Below are positions 48,007-56,944 of a DNA stretch of 64,000 bases, piece by piece (the stretch's first letter is position 1; the number at the start of each line of letters is the position of its first letter). The notes under the pieces are model-generated. The model did not search any database, had not been told where the DNA came from, and saw only the letters and a program-made list of their open reading frames with translations. A program made the position numbers and the translations under genes. Source of the stretch: VBAS01 sp964508655 (GTDB lineage: Bacteria > Bacteroidota > Bacteroidia > Chitinophagales > Chitinophagaceae); assembly GCA_964508655.1 (NCBI GenBank), contig CAZDUO010000004.1:35940-99939 (forward strand), given 5' to 3'.

Positions 48007-49778
48007 ACATTTTTCTTTTTCTTCTTTGAGCGGGTATAAAAATTTTTTGCCTTATACACCAGCTCCACAAACTGGCTTTGGCTGGCATCCGTGGGATTGG
48101 CTGCTTCGCCGGCATGATACAGCACATCACCCCAGCCGATTTCTTTTGTATACGGTGATGATTTCAGCAGGGAGCCAAACATGATGACCGATGCTGCAAA
48201 CCTGTACATGGGTTCCACCTCTTTAAAGTAAACGGGATCATAAGCAAATTGCTTTTCCATTTCATGCTGCATCGTATCGGCAGGCATTTTATAATAGAGC
48301 TTTATACCGGCAAATTTTTCCGAATACACATTTTCACCAGCTGCAAAGTTTGGCTCAATTTCAAATCCTGCGATTAAAGACTGGCCCGAACCGATTTCAC
48401 CACCTTCAAGCACACTTGATGAATCGGCAAGTGCGCCCAGCTTGTTATCAAAACCTATCAACCGGTACTGCTTCACCAGTGCGGGGTCAAAGCTTACATT
48501 CATGCTTACATCATCTGCCACAGTGTACAGCGTCTGGGTAAATTCTTTCATCAGCACTTTTTCTGCTTCCTGGTAGGTATCTGCATAGGCAAAATTGCCA
48601 TTACCTTTGCGGGCCAGCGTCTGGATTTTTGAATCTTTATAATTCCCCATACCCACACCCAGGCAGGTAAGATAAATACCCGCTTCGCGGTGGCGGCTTA
48701 TCAGTTCATCCAGCTCCTGCTCGGTTTGCACACCTACATTAAAATCACCATCCGTGGCAAGTATAATTCTTGTATGGCCGTTTCGGATTGCATGTTTTTT
48801 GGCAATCTGGTAGGCCAGTTTGATACCCGACTCGCCGGGTGTGGAGCCGCCCGGCTGCAGTTCACCAATAGCTTTGCAAATTTTTTCTTTTTCATTTCCG
48901 CTGGTGGGAAATAACATGACACCTACTGCACCGCCATATACCACTATGCTCACCGTATCTTTTTCACGCAGGTTCATAGCCAGCATGTGAAAGGCCGATT
49001 TCAGCATGGGCAGGCGGTTGGGCATGTCCATGGAGCCGGATATATCAATTAAAAAAATAAGATGGGTGGGCGGTAAAGAATCAAGATTGATTTTTTTGGA
49101 AAATACGTTTACAAAAAAAAGCAGGTTATCCTTGTTCCAGGGGCAGGAGGTCAGCCTGGTTTTTATATTAAAAACAGAAGTGTCGTCCGGGGGTTGGTAA
49201 CCAAAATTGAAATAATTCAGCATCTCTTCAATGCGCACCGCATCCGGCGGCACGTTCATGTCAAGATTGATAAACCGGCGCACATTGCTGTACGATGCCC
49301 TGTCAATATTGAGTGCAAGACTGGTGGAGGGATACTTTTTTGCTTCAATAAAATGATTCTCCACCAGGTTGGCGTACGTTTCATTGCTCACCACAAAATT
49401 TTTTTCTCTTTCCCTTGAAAAATCTTTGGTAAGCGATGCTAATTTTCCCCGCTTTACACTGGAGCTGACGGAGGGCAGCAATTTCAACTGCACTACCGTA
49501 AACTTATTTGCCTTCACCGCAATTTTTTCGTCCTGGTAACCGGGAAAGCTAAAAAACAAAGTGTCGGATTCTTTTGAAGAAGGAAAACCAAAATAACCGT
49601 TATTGCTGCTGTAGTAGTATACCCCGGTACTGTGCTGGTGAATATTTACTTTGGATAAAAGATTCCCGGTTTCATCCCTCACTTCGCCACGGAGATAAAA
49701 TTGCTGGCCCGAAAACGGCAAGGCAATCAGCAACATGAAAACAATATGCACAATGGCTTTCAACCGGATATTCTCCAA
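48003..49778 (-). CDS. secreted YfbK-type von Willebrand factor A protein with carboxypeptidase-regulatory domain
   Basis: About 591 residues from the TTG at 49778 (NIRLKAIVHIVFMLLIALPFSGQ signal); TTG 49763 and ATG 49736 are alternatives. After the signal comes a short carboxypeptidase-regulatory-like domain (YLRGEVRDETGNLLSKVNI, about 25-95), then the YfbK N-terminal block (NYFNFGYQPPDDTSVF), the VWA domain with a MIDAS motif DISGSMD (about 257-263) and TDGDFNVGV, and the YfbK C-terminal domain to the end. VWA proteins of this type bind divalent metal and partner proteins at the envelope; the ligand is unknown. The tail is very basic (SKKKKKN). The gene follows hpt closely and overlaps dnaJ convergently. 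Confidence 0.88.
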   Translation of the reverse strand: MENIRLKAIVHIVFMLLIALPFSGQQFYLRGEVRDETGNLLSKVNIHQHSTGVYYYSSNNGYFGFPSSKESDTLFFSFPGYQDEKIAVKANKFTVVQLKLLPSVSSSVKRGKLASLTKDFSREREKNFVVSNETYANLVENHFIEAKKYPSTSLALNIDRASYSNVRRFINLDMNVPPDAVRIEEMLNYFNFGYQPPDDTSVFNIKTRLTSCPWNKDNLLFFVNVFSKKINLDSLPPTHLIFLIDISGSMDMPNRLPMLKSAFHMLAMNLREKDTVSIVVYGGAVGVMLFPTSGNEKEKICKAIGELQPGGSTPGESGIKLAYQIAKKHAIRNGHTRIILATDGDFNVGVQTEQELDELISRHREAGIYLTCLGVGMGNYKDSKIQTLARKGNGNFAYADTYQEAEKVLMKEFTQTLYTVADDVSMNVSFDPALVKQYRLIGFDNKLGALADSSSVLEGGEIGSGQSLIAGFEIEPNFAAGENVYSEKFAGIKLYYKMPADTMQHEMEKQFAYDPVYFKEVEPMYRFAASVIMFGSLLKSSPYTKEIGWGDVLYHAGEAANPTDASQSQFVELVYKAKNFYTRSKKKKKNV

Positions 49779-49815
49779 CTTTACAAAATACAAAAAAGAC
49801 CCTGTGTTTTTATTA

Positions 49816-50355
49816 TTAATTCTGAACCAACTGGTAAATTTCTTTAAAATTTCTTCCCAACCCGTCGTAGTCGAGTCCGTAACCCACAACAAACCTGTCT
49901 GGTATGGAAAAACCAAGATAGTCAATAGGAATGGGGTAAACTGTGGCTTGTGGTTTTTGAAGTAGAGCGGCAATTTTAAGTGATGCAGGTTGGTGATGCA
50001 TCAGTTTTGGTAAAAATTCATTAAGGGTTTTTCCTGTGTCTACAATGTCTTCAATGATGATAATGTCGCGGCCAATAATGTCCACATCAAGACCAATAGC
50101 CGTAATCACCTGCCCGCTGGATGTGGTGCCTTTGTATGATGCCAGCTTGATAAAACAAATTTCTGCATCAATGCTGAGGTATTTAAACAGGTCGGCGGCA
50201 AACATGAATGAACCGTTCAATATAGCAATGAACATCGGCCGCCGTCCGGCATAATCTTTATTAATCGCATCGGCAATTTTTTTTATGCCTGACTGTATTT
50301 CCTCTGCAGAAAGAAACGGACCGAATTTTTTATCGTGAACCTGTATCAGCGACAT
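49816..50355 (-). CDS. hpt: hypoxanthine phosphoribosyltransferase
   Basis: 179 residues, typical. The PRPP-binding motif IIIIEDIVDTGKTL (about 95-108), the N-terminal SYKGTTSSGQV loop and the C-terminal DYLGFSIPDRFVVGYGLDYDG segment that holds the purine are all present. It salvages hypoxanthine and guanine with PRPP in the cytoplasm. It lies 13 bp downstream of the LysM glucosaminidase gene, with no obvious functional link. Confidence 0.96.
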   Translation of the reverse strand: MSLIQVHDKKFGPFLSAEEIQSGIKKIADAINKDYAGRRPMFIAILNGSFMFAADLFKYLSIDAEICFIKLASYKGTTSSGQVITAIGLDVDIIGRDIIIIEDIVDTGKTLNEFLPKLMHHQPASLKIAALLQKPQATVYPIPIDYLGFSIPDRFVVGYGLDYDGLGRNFKEIYQLVQN

Positions 50356-50368
50356 GCAGGTATATTAT

Positions 50369-51481
50369 TTATTTTGCGGGAGCCAGTGCAGGCATTGACG
50401 GGGCTTTGGCACGCAGGTACAGCACGGAGCCAACCGCCGGCTTCATGTGCGGCTGAAGGTAATTGTATTCCAGTAAACTCTCGATGCGCAGCGCTTCGGT
50501 TTGTGCTATGTCGGCCAGTGTTTCTCCCGGCTTTACCACATGCTGCTCGTTCAGCCCCGTTTTTCTCTTGCGCATGATGTAAATCAACTGGTCTGCCTCT
50601 ACTGTTTCCTGTGCTTTCATATCATTAAATTCAAAGATACGGGCCAACGGCAGGCCGTATTTTTCGGCTATGCTCAAAAATGATGTTCCTTTTTTTGCGA
50701 AGATCACTCTCGTTTCATTTATCCTGAATTCACCTTCAGGATAACCGGGAACGGGTTCAGATTTTTCAGGCTGCTGAACTTTTATTTCTTTTACCTGTTG
50801 CAGTTTTATTTCTTCCTGCTTTTTGTCTTTGCTGGCATAAACAACAACCGCCTGCTCCTGAGGCATTACTACAGGTGTTACTTCAGGTATTATTATATCA
50901 CCGGTTTTTATCACATCAGGCGTTTCACTTTTAGCAAGCAATTTTTCTGTGGGCTGTTTTTTACCCAAAGCAATCAAAGTATAATCCTGCAGATTGTAAT
51001 CTTCAATCAGCCTGACGAGCACCTGCGAATATTTCGGGTTGGTGGCATAGCCGGCTTTTTTCAGTCCCCATGCCCAGCCTTTGTAATCAGTTGGGTCCAG
51101 CTTGAATAAGGAAGCATAACGGGGAGTGATTTTCAAATAGTCTGACTGATCACGATAGGAGTCTTCGGGCTTTGCATATTTACGGAAACATTCATTCGGC
51201 GCATCGTCGGTATGCTTCACTGTCATCCCGGTCCATTCGGTTTTGCACTTCAGGCCAAAGTGATTGTTTGATTTTTTTACCAGTTCGCTGGTACCTGCAC
51301 TCGTTTCGTGTATGCCCTGCGCCAGTTTGATAGCCGCCGGAATGCCTGTGCGCTGCATTTCAGCCATTGCAAGTTCTTTGTACGTATCAATATAGGCAAG
51401 TATATCCGCTTCCTGTTGGGCAAAAGATTTTACAAACGTGAAAAAAATGAATACCAGTAATCGGAATTTCAGTTTTTGCAT
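50369..51481 (-). CDS. N-acetylglucosaminidase with two LysM domains
   Basis: 370 residues with a signal peptide (KFRLLVFIFFTFVKSFAQ). The glucosaminidase (GH73-type) domain covers about 25-170: GIPAAIKLAQGIHETSAGTSELVKKSNNHFGLKC contains the catalytic-type Glu, and YRDQSDYL plus YATNPKYSQVLVRLIEDYNL follow. A Lys/Glu/Pro-rich linker (about 175-250) leads to two LysM domains (about 255-305 and 315-365; the second with HVVKPGETLADIAQ). It probably cleaves peptidoglycan glycan strands in the periplasm, as a housekeeping or division autolysin. Confidence 0.93.
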   Translation of the reverse strand: MQKLKFRLLVFIFFTFVKSFAQQEADILAYIDTYKELAMAEMQRTGIPAAIKLAQGIHETSAGTSELVKKSNNHFGLKCKTEWTGMTVKHTDDAPNECFRKYAKPEDSYRDQSDYLKITPRYASLFKLDPTDYKGWAWGLKKAGYATNPKYSQVLVRLIEDYNLQDYTLIALGKKQPTEKLLAKSETPDVIKTGDIIIPEVTPVVMPQEQAVVVYASKDKKQEEIKLQQVKEIKVQQPEKSEPVPGYPEGEFRINETRVIFAKKGTSFLSIAEKYGLPLARIFEFNDMKAQETVEADQLIYIMRKRKTGLNEQHVVKPGETLADIAQTEALRIESLLEYNYLQPHMKPAVGSVLYLRAKAPSMPALAPAK

Positions 51482-51489
51482 GGGTGAAT

Positions 51490-52146
51490 TTATTTTTTCC
51501 TGATTAAATACAGACCGTCCCGCAGGGTAAGGACCATTTTCTCCACATCAGCCCTTGCTTTGATGAATTCATTGAAGGCGCTGATGGCTTTTGCATTTTT
51601 TCCTTCCGGTTCGGGGTCAAGCGCCTGGCCGTGGAAAAAAATATTATCTGCGAAAATAAAGCCGTTTTTCCGCACTTTGGGTATCACCAGGTTAAAATAT
51701 TCAATATAACCGGGCTTATCAGCATCAATAAATACAAGATCAAAGATTTCATCCAGAGAAGAAACTATTTCGTGGGCATTTCCCGTATGCAGGATGAGCT
51801 TTTCTTTATAAGGCGAACGGTCGAAAAAGCCACGGGCAATACGGGCATACTGCTCACTTATTTCAATAGTGTGCAACAGGCCGTCTTCGGTCAATCCCTT
51901 GGCAAGACACAAGGCGCTGTAGCCGGTAAAGGTTCCTATTTCAAGCACACGTCGCGGCCTTATCATCATGCTGGCCATCTCAAGAAACTTACCCTGCAAA
52001 TGCCCGCTCAGCATGTGATGCTCCGGGTGATGGGTACGGGTGTATTCTGCTACCTCATCCAGCAAGGCATCTTCGGCAGAAGAATATTTTTCGGCATAAG
52101 CCTGTACAAGCGGGTTGATTAAATCCAAATGGTTGATTTTTTGCAA
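51490..52146 (-). CDS. O-methyltransferase, CCoAOMT-like
   Basis: 218 residues. The SAM-binding motif VLEIGTFTGYSALCLA (about 65-80), the metal-ligand segment LVFIDADKPGYIEYF, and FIFADNIFFHGQALDP are those of the caffeoyl-CoA/catechol O-methyltransferase group of small bacterial enzymes. The substrate is not predictable. The ATG at 52146 is consistent (MQKINHLDLINPLVQAYAEKY). It ends eight bases before the LysM gene begins on the same strand. Confidence 0.9.
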   Translation of the reverse strand: MQKINHLDLINPLVQAYAEKYSSAEDALLDEVAEYTRTHHPEHHMLSGHLQGKFLEMASMMIRPRRVLEIGTFTGYSALCLAKGLTEDGLLHTIEISEQYARIARGFFDRSPYKEKLILHTGNAHEIVSSLDEIFDLVFIDADKPGYIEYFNLVIPKVRKNGFIFADNIFFHGQALDPEPEGKNAKAISAFNEFIKARADVEKMVLTLRDGLYLIRKK

Positions 52147-52182
52147 AGATAACTTTAAGCTGGCTGAAATTCCCGGGATATA

Positions 52183-53691
52183 TCAGTTCCTGTTTTTTTT
52201 GCCGGAAATAATTAAAAGCCCAAGGAAAGTAATGATGCCGTTAATAAGTATCAGCTCATTGCCGATTTTATACCCGTCAAAAAACAATTTTGATATTTTA
52301 TCCAGCCCCAGCTTCATATGCAGTTTGGCTTCGTACCAGGCGGGGTTGCTGAGCAGGTCAATACACAAAGCAATCAGCGGAGCCATGATGCACACCGTCC
52401 ATATCAATTTATCGTTCAGCTGTCGCTTCGTTAATATTCCGAATGCAAATAACCCAAGCAGCGGGCCGTAAGTAACGCCGGCAAACTTAAGGATGAAGTC
52501 AATGATGAGTTTATCGTTCATCCACTGAAACAGCAGCACCATGATGAAGAACACAAGAGCAAAAGTGAAATGCACTTTCAACCTTGTCCGCTTTTTCTCT
52601 TTTTCTGTTCCCTCTCTTTTTTTCAACCCGAGAATGTCAATACAGAAACTGGAAGTAAGCGAAGTGATGGCGCCATCCACGCTGGGAAAAAGCGCCGAGA
52701 TGAGTGCAATAATGAAAATGATGCCGATACTGCCGCTGAATGCATCGCTGAGCGCAATGGTGGGAAACAAATCATCCGGCGGCACGGTGATGCCCTGCCT
52801 GCCGGCGTACAGATACAGTACGCCGCCCAGCACAAGAAAAAGAAAATTCACCAGCATCAGGATGGCCGAAAAAGTCATCATGTTTTTCTGCGAATCCTTC
52901 AGGGTTTTCACGCTGATGTTTTTCTGCATCATCTCCTGGTCGAGGCCCGTCATGGCAATGGCGATAAACATGCCGCCTGATAAGTTTTTCCATACATACG
53001 AACCGGCCTGCACATCCCAGTTGAAGATTTTTAAGTAGCCTTTATCCGACATCATGGTTAAAGCGCCGCCAAAGTCGGTGCCCAGTGTTTTGATGATGAC
53101 GAAAATGCAAATCACAAGCCCGGTGAGCATGCCTGTGGTTTGAAGCGTGTCGGTATAAATGATGGTTTTCACACCGCCTTCGAACGTATATAATAAAATC
53201 AGTAGCAGGATGACGAGCGTGGTAGCCACAAAGGGAATTCCCAGCTTGTTGAAAATAAACAGCTGCAATACGCTAATGACAAGATAAAGCCTGGCTGTGG
53301 CGCCAACCGTGCGGGAAAGAATAAAAAAGAAAGCGCCTGCCTTATGTGCATTGATGCCAAACCTTTTTTCGAGGTATGTATAAATGCTGGTCAGGTTCAT
53401 GCGGTAATACAGCGGCAGCAGGATGAAAGCTATAACAAGGTAGCCCAGCATATAACCCAGTACTACCTGGAAATAATAAAAATTGCTGCTACCTACAGCA
53501 CCGGGTACACTTACAAATGTGACGCCGCTGAGCGAAGTGCCTATCATGCCGAAGGCCACCAGCATCCAGTTGCTGCTGCGGTTGCCGATGAAGAAGGATT
53601 CATTGTTTGCATTGCGGCTGGTGAGCCATGCTACAACAAGCAGCAAAACAAAATAACCAATGACGAAAGAAAATAAAGCGACAGGGGACAT
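52183..53691 (-). CDS. sodium:solute symporter
   Basis: 502 residues with about 13 hydrophobic segments. SSS-family marks: NRSSNWMLVAFGMIGTSLSGVTFVSVPGAVG near the N-terminus, SRTVGATARLYLVISVLQ, YTFEGGVKTIIYTDTLQ and the SALFPSVDGAITSLTSSFCID block. It imports a solute, probably an organic acid, sugar or amino acid, with sodium; the substrate cannot be assigned. The two Ser/Thr residues in SLTSS are in the region of the second sodium site. Divergent from the LOG-family gene. Confidence 0.92.
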   Translation of the reverse strand: MSPVALFSFVIGYFVLLLVVAWLTSRNANNESFFIGNRSSNWMLVAFGMIGTSLSGVTFVSVPGAVGSSNFYYFQVVLGYMLGYLVIAFILLPLYYRMNLTSIYTYLEKRFGINAHKAGAFFFILSRTVGATARLYLVISVLQLFIFNKLGIPFVATTLVILLLILLYTFEGGVKTIIYTDTLQTTGMLTGLVICIFVIIKTLGTDFGGALTMMSDKGYLKIFNWDVQAGSYVWKNLSGGMFIAIAMTGLDQEMMQKNISVKTLKDSQKNMMTFSAILMLVNFLFLVLGGVLYLYAGRQGITVPPDDLFPTIALSDAFSGSIGIIFIIALISALFPSVDGAITSLTSSFCIDILGLKKREGTEKEKKRTRLKVHFTFALVFFIMVLLFQWMNDKLIIDFILKFAGVTYGPLLGLFAFGILTKRQLNDKLIWTVCIMAPLIALCIDLLSNPAWYEAKLHMKLGLDKISKLFFDGYKIGNELILINGIITFLGLLIISGKKNRN

Positions 53692-53696
53692 GGGTT

Positions 53697-53731
53697 GATT
53701 TTAGATTTGGGATTTCGGATTTCAGATTTTA
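53697..53731. repeat. perfectly phased heptamer array GATTTNN x5
   Basis: GATTTTA, GATTTGG, GATTTCG, GATTTCA, GATTTTA, five adjoining 7-base units in the divergent intergenic space between the symporter and LOG-family genes. Confidence 0.8.
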
Positions 53732-53765
53732 CTGGCGAATTTCACATCGGAAAAATAAATAAAAC

Positions 53766-54311
53766 ATGAAGATAAGCTCTCTGGCCGTTTTCTGTGGCTC
53801 AAAGACCGGAAAGAATCCTGTTTTCACGCAGCATGCTGCCGAACTTGGCAAGATGTTGTCAAAAAATAACATCACACTGATTTATGGCGGCGGCAATGTG
53901 GGCATCATGGGTGTATTGGCCAATACGGTGATGGAAAACGGGGGCAAAGTGATTGGCGTCATTCCGCGTAAACTGGTGGAATGGGAACGCCAGCACGAAG
54001 GCATTACCGAACTGATGGTGGTGGAAGACATGCACACCCGCAAAAAAAGAATGTACGACCTGTGCGATGCGGCGCTGATACTGCCCGGTGGCTTCGGCAC
54101 ACTGGACGAAATGTTTGAAATGATTACCTGGAACCAGCTTTCTATCCATGATAAAAAAATTTACCTGCTGAATTCTGCCAATTACTTCGAACACCTGTTG
54201 CAGCATCTTTATCGCATGGAAGAACAGGATTTTTTATATGAAAAAGTAACCGACCGGATTGAAGTGCTTGGGGAACCTGCACATTTGCTTACCCGCATCA
54301 GGCAGCTTTAA
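53766..54311 (+). CDS. LOG family protein (TIGR00730, Rossmann fold)
   Basis: 181 residues. The nucleotide-binding GGGNVGIMGVLANTVMENGGKVIGVIP and the diagnostic PGGFGTLDEMFE (about 103-114), preceded by TRKKRMYDLCDA, identify a cytokinin-riboside-5'-monophosphate phosphoribohydrolase-like protein. In bacteria it more probably hydrolyses nucleoside monophosphates such as AMP. Cytoplasmic. It overlaps the convergent gene at 54308 by four bases. Confidence 0.93.
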   Translation: MKISSLAVFCGSKTGKNPVFTQHAAELGKMLSKNNITLIYGGGNVGIMGVLANTVMENGGKVIGVIPRKLVEWERQHEGITELMVVEDMHTRKKRMYDLCDAALILPGGFGTLDEMFEMITWNQLSIHDKKIYLLNSANYFEHLLQHLYRMEEQDFLYEKVTDRIEVLGEPAHLLTRIRQL

Positions 54312-54925
54312 CGGTTCCTGTTTCCACCACCCTGGAACAGTGGAATCTGCAGACCTGCCCGAATGATGGGAATGGTGCGACCGAAGGCATCGGTATAAGG
54401 TGAATTGACATCGCCGCCTACATCAAAAAGAATAGCCAGGTAATAAAACGGCGAACCGCTGCCGGGAAAACGGCCGGTGGTATAGCCGCCGCCTACCAGT
54501 ACACTATTGGCCGAAAGATTGTCTTTGGTGCTGCCGCCATTATTGGGAAGAATGTATTTTCCATTTATAAAATAATGTTCTGCCTGGGCCTGTGCAAATA
54601 AAAACCTGACCGGGTAAAGTTTTACAAACAGGCCCCCTCCATAATTTTTATATCGAAGCCGGTCGTTGAAAACACTCACATCGCGGTACGAAGTGTAATT
54701 ATAGTTGAACACCAGGCCGGCATCGGCCCAGCGGGTAAGGCTGTAGCCAAACACCGGGCTGGCACCTGCCAGGAAAGTATTGTTGTAATATGCAAGTGAA
54801 ATACTGCCGCCGGTAAAAAGATTTTCCTTTTTGAAGCCTTTCTTTTTTTCCTCCTCATCCTGTGCCTGTATAAAAGCCGGAATAAACAGAACGGTAAGAA
54901 AGAATGCAAGGAGCTTTGTTTTCAT
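54308..54925 (-). CDS. outer-membrane beta-barrel protein, unrecognised
   Basis: 205 residues with a signal peptide (KTKLLAFFLTVLFIPAFIQAQ). After a charged stretch (DEEEKKKGFKKE) come alternating strands rich in Tyr, Phe and Gly (GGSISLAYYNNTFLAGASPVFGY, YKNYGGGLFVKLYPVRF, VLVGGGYTTGRF), typical of small barrels of eight to ten strands. It ends in LFQGGGNRNR, without the usual terminal Phe. The function is unknown. It lies just downstream of a four-helix membrane protein gene. Confidence 0.75.
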   Translation of the reverse strand: MKTKLLAFFLTVLFIPAFIQAQDEEEKKKGFKKENLFTGGSISLAYYNNTFLAGASPVFGYSLTRWADAGLVFNYNYTSYRDVSVFNDRLRYKNYGGGLFVKLYPVRFLFAQAQAEHYFINGKYILPNNGGSTKDNLSANSVLVGGGYTTGRFPGSGSPFYYLAILFDVGGDVNSPYTDAFGRTIPIIRAGLQIPLFQGGGNRNR

Positions 54926-54947
54926 AATATGGTTTTTATTTAAACAG

Positions 54948-55436
54948 CTAATTTAACTCCATTTGTTCGGCAGTGTTTAACTGCAATTCGTTAAAAATTT
55001 TAGATTTTGCAGGATATTTCAATATCATATTTATCCAAAGAATGCCGGCGATAACCAGGAAATGAACAGCGCAGGTGAGCAAATAAAAAATCATTGACAG
55101 GCACGCCGGCACTTCATTCAATACAAGAAACTGCGCCAATGCAGGTCGGTACGTGTTGAATTTTTCCATTAACACACTGTTACCTTGCTGCAGTGCTTTC
55201 AATTTTTTCCGGTAAAAAAATACTGCAAGATATACACAGGCTGCCGCAGCAAGCAGCATGGCAATAAGCAGGATATTCATCACGGATTTATCCGTTACTA
55301 CCGGCGGCATGGTCCCGGTCTGTTTTAAAAAAATCAATGTCACCGAAAATAAGAGTACGCCGGCTACCATTCCAAAAAACAATAATTGCAATTGACGCAA
55401 TGCTTCTTTTGGTGTGGCAGGCAGGTGGCTTTGCAT
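54948..55436 (-). CDS. four-helix inner-membrane protein, unrecognised
   Basis: 162 residues. Four hydrophobic segments are visible (about 20-38, 52-72, 98-118 and 120-138) with short loops; the N-terminal 18 residues and the C-terminal 20 are polar. The pattern is that of small Bacteroidota integral membrane proteins of unknown role. Its ATG shares one base with the stop of the GlcD-type gene, so it is translationally coupled to it, and it may serve that oxidase (inference). Confidence 0.65.
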   Translation of the reverse strand: MQSHLPATPKEALRQLQLLFFGMVAGVLLFSVTLIFLKQTGTMPPVVTDKSVMNILLIAMLLAAAACVYLAVFFYRKKLKALQQGNSVLMEKFNTYRPALAQFLVLNEVPACLSMIFYLLTCAVHFLVIAGILWINMILKYPAKSKIFNELQLNTAEQMELN

Positions 55437-56845
55437 CAGAATATTTTTCCGGGATTAAGAATATTATTCGGATCAAAGGCCTTTTTAATCTGCCGCATCA
55501 GCTCCAGCTGTTTTTGTTCAAACACAATATCCATAAAGCCTTTTTGAATCAGCCCTATGCCGTGCTCGCCGCTGATGGTGCCGCCCAGTTTTTTTACCAG
55601 CTCAAACAAGGCCCGCAGGCAGCGGGTCATTTCTGCATCGCCATAGCTGTTGGGCGTACCTTCTTTCATAATGCGGATGTGCAGGTTGCCATCGCCGGCA
55701 TGACCGTAGCACACCGCTTTGTAATTATGTTTTGCGCCCAGTTCTTTCACACCGCGAATAAGAGCAGGCAGTTCAGCTCTCGGCACCACGGTATCTTCTT
55801 CTATTGTGTAGCCCGCCAGTTTCACCGCTTCGGCTACTCTGCGCCGCAGCTTCCATAGTTCAGCTTTTTGCTGCGCATCATCGGCAAAATAAATTTCACC
55901 AATATCATAATGCGTCAGCAGTTCGCTGATGGCTTCCATTTCATGCATCAGCACATCCCTGTCATTGCCGTCCACTTCTATCAGCAGGTGAGCTTCCAGG
56001 TCGTCAGTGATGGGCACAGCGCTGATGTCAACAAAATCGCTGACAATTTTCAGCGCATCAATTTCTACAAGCTCCATAGCGCTGGGTACAAAGCCTGCTT
56101 TGAATATTTCACTCACGGCTTCACCGGCCTGCTCCAGTTTACGAAACGGCACCAGCATCAGTAAATCATACCTGGGATGGGGAATCAGGCGCAACACAAT
56201 TTTTGTTACAATGCCCAGTGTGCCTTCGCTGCCCACCACCAGCTGCGTTAGATTATAACCCGTGGAGTTTTTTAAAACGTTGGCGCCGGTCCAGATGATT
56301 TCGCCGGTGGGCAATACCATTTCGAGGTTGAGCACATAATCTTTTACCACGCCATATTTTACTGCTTTGGGGCCACCGCTGTTTTCAGCAATATTGCCAC
56401 CGATAAAACAGGAGCCGCGGCTGGCCGGGTCGGGCGGGTAAAACAAACCCTTTTCCTTCACCGCCATTTGCAGCACTTCGGTAATCACACCGGGCTCGGT
56501 TGTTACCTGCAGGTTACGTTCATCTATTTCAAGTAATGAATTCATTCTTTCAACAGCAAGCAAAACACCGCCAAGATGAGGCAGCGCACCTCCGCTGAGT
56601 CCTGTGCCTGCGCCCCGTGGCGTCACGGGAATTTTTTCCGCATTACATATTTTCATGATGGCGCTGATTTCTTCCGCAGTGCGTGGTTTTATCACTACAT
56701 CGGGCAGGTAATGCAGGTTCTCCGTTTCATCGTGGGCATAATGTTCAATTGTTGTTTCATCCAGGTAAACATAGTCGTTTCCCACAATGTCTTTAAACCT
56801 GCTGATGATTTCTGATGTAAGGCCTGGTTTTACTGCGCTCTGCAT
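55436..56845 (-). CDS. FAD-linked oxidase, GlcD / D-lactate dehydrogenase type
   Basis: 469 residues. FAD-binding PCMH domain: PRGAGTGLSGGALPHLGGVLLAVERMNSLLEID and DPASRGSCFIGGNIAENSGGPKAVKYGVVKDYV. The C-terminal FAD-oxidase domain ends CYGHAGDGNLHIRIM, GEHGIGLIQKGFM and FDPNNILNPGKIF. Length and motifs fit glycolate oxidase GlcD or a D-2-hydroxyacid/D-lactate dehydrogenase; no GlcE or GlcF gene is adjacent, so a stand-alone flavoenzyme is more likely. A palindrome just upstream of the start may be an operator. Confidence 0.92.
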   Translation of the reverse strand: MQSAVKPGLTSEIISRFKDIVGNDYVYLDETTIEHYAHDETENLHYLPDVVIKPRTAEEISAIMKICNAEKIPVTPRGAGTGLSGGALPHLGGVLLAVERMNSLLEIDERNLQVTTEPGVITEVLQMAVKEKGLFYPPDPASRGSCFIGGNIAENSGGPKAVKYGVVKDYVLNLEMVLPTGEIIWTGANVLKNSTGYNLTQLVVGSEGTLGIVTKIVLRLIPHPRYDLLMLVPFRKLEQAGEAVSEIFKAGFVPSAMELVEIDALKIVSDFVDISAVPITDDLEAHLLIEVDGNDRDVLMHEMEAISELLTHYDIGEIYFADDAQQKAELWKLRRRVAEAVKLAGYTIEEDTVVPRAELPALIRGVKELGAKHNYKAVCYGHAGDGNLHIRIMKEGTPNSYGDAEMTRCLRALFELVKKLGGTISGEHGIGLIQKGFMDIVFEQKQLELMRQIKKAFDPNNILNPGKIF

Positions 56846-56851
56846 GCGTTT

Positions 56852-56882
56852 TTATTTATGCGTGCAAAAGTCGCATAAATAA
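56852..56882. promoter_or_regulatory. 11-bp inverted repeat before the GlcD-type gene
   Basis: TTATTTATGCG (56852-56862) and CGCATAAATAA (56872-56882), perfect, six bases upstream of the start codon. On the gene's strand GACTTTTG, close to the -7 consensus, lies inside it. Possible operator. Confidence 0.5.
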
Positions 56883-56944
56883 GTAATATGATAAAACCCT
56901 GCCAGTGCAGCCGGTTATCAATAAACATTTGTGAGGAAGATTGA

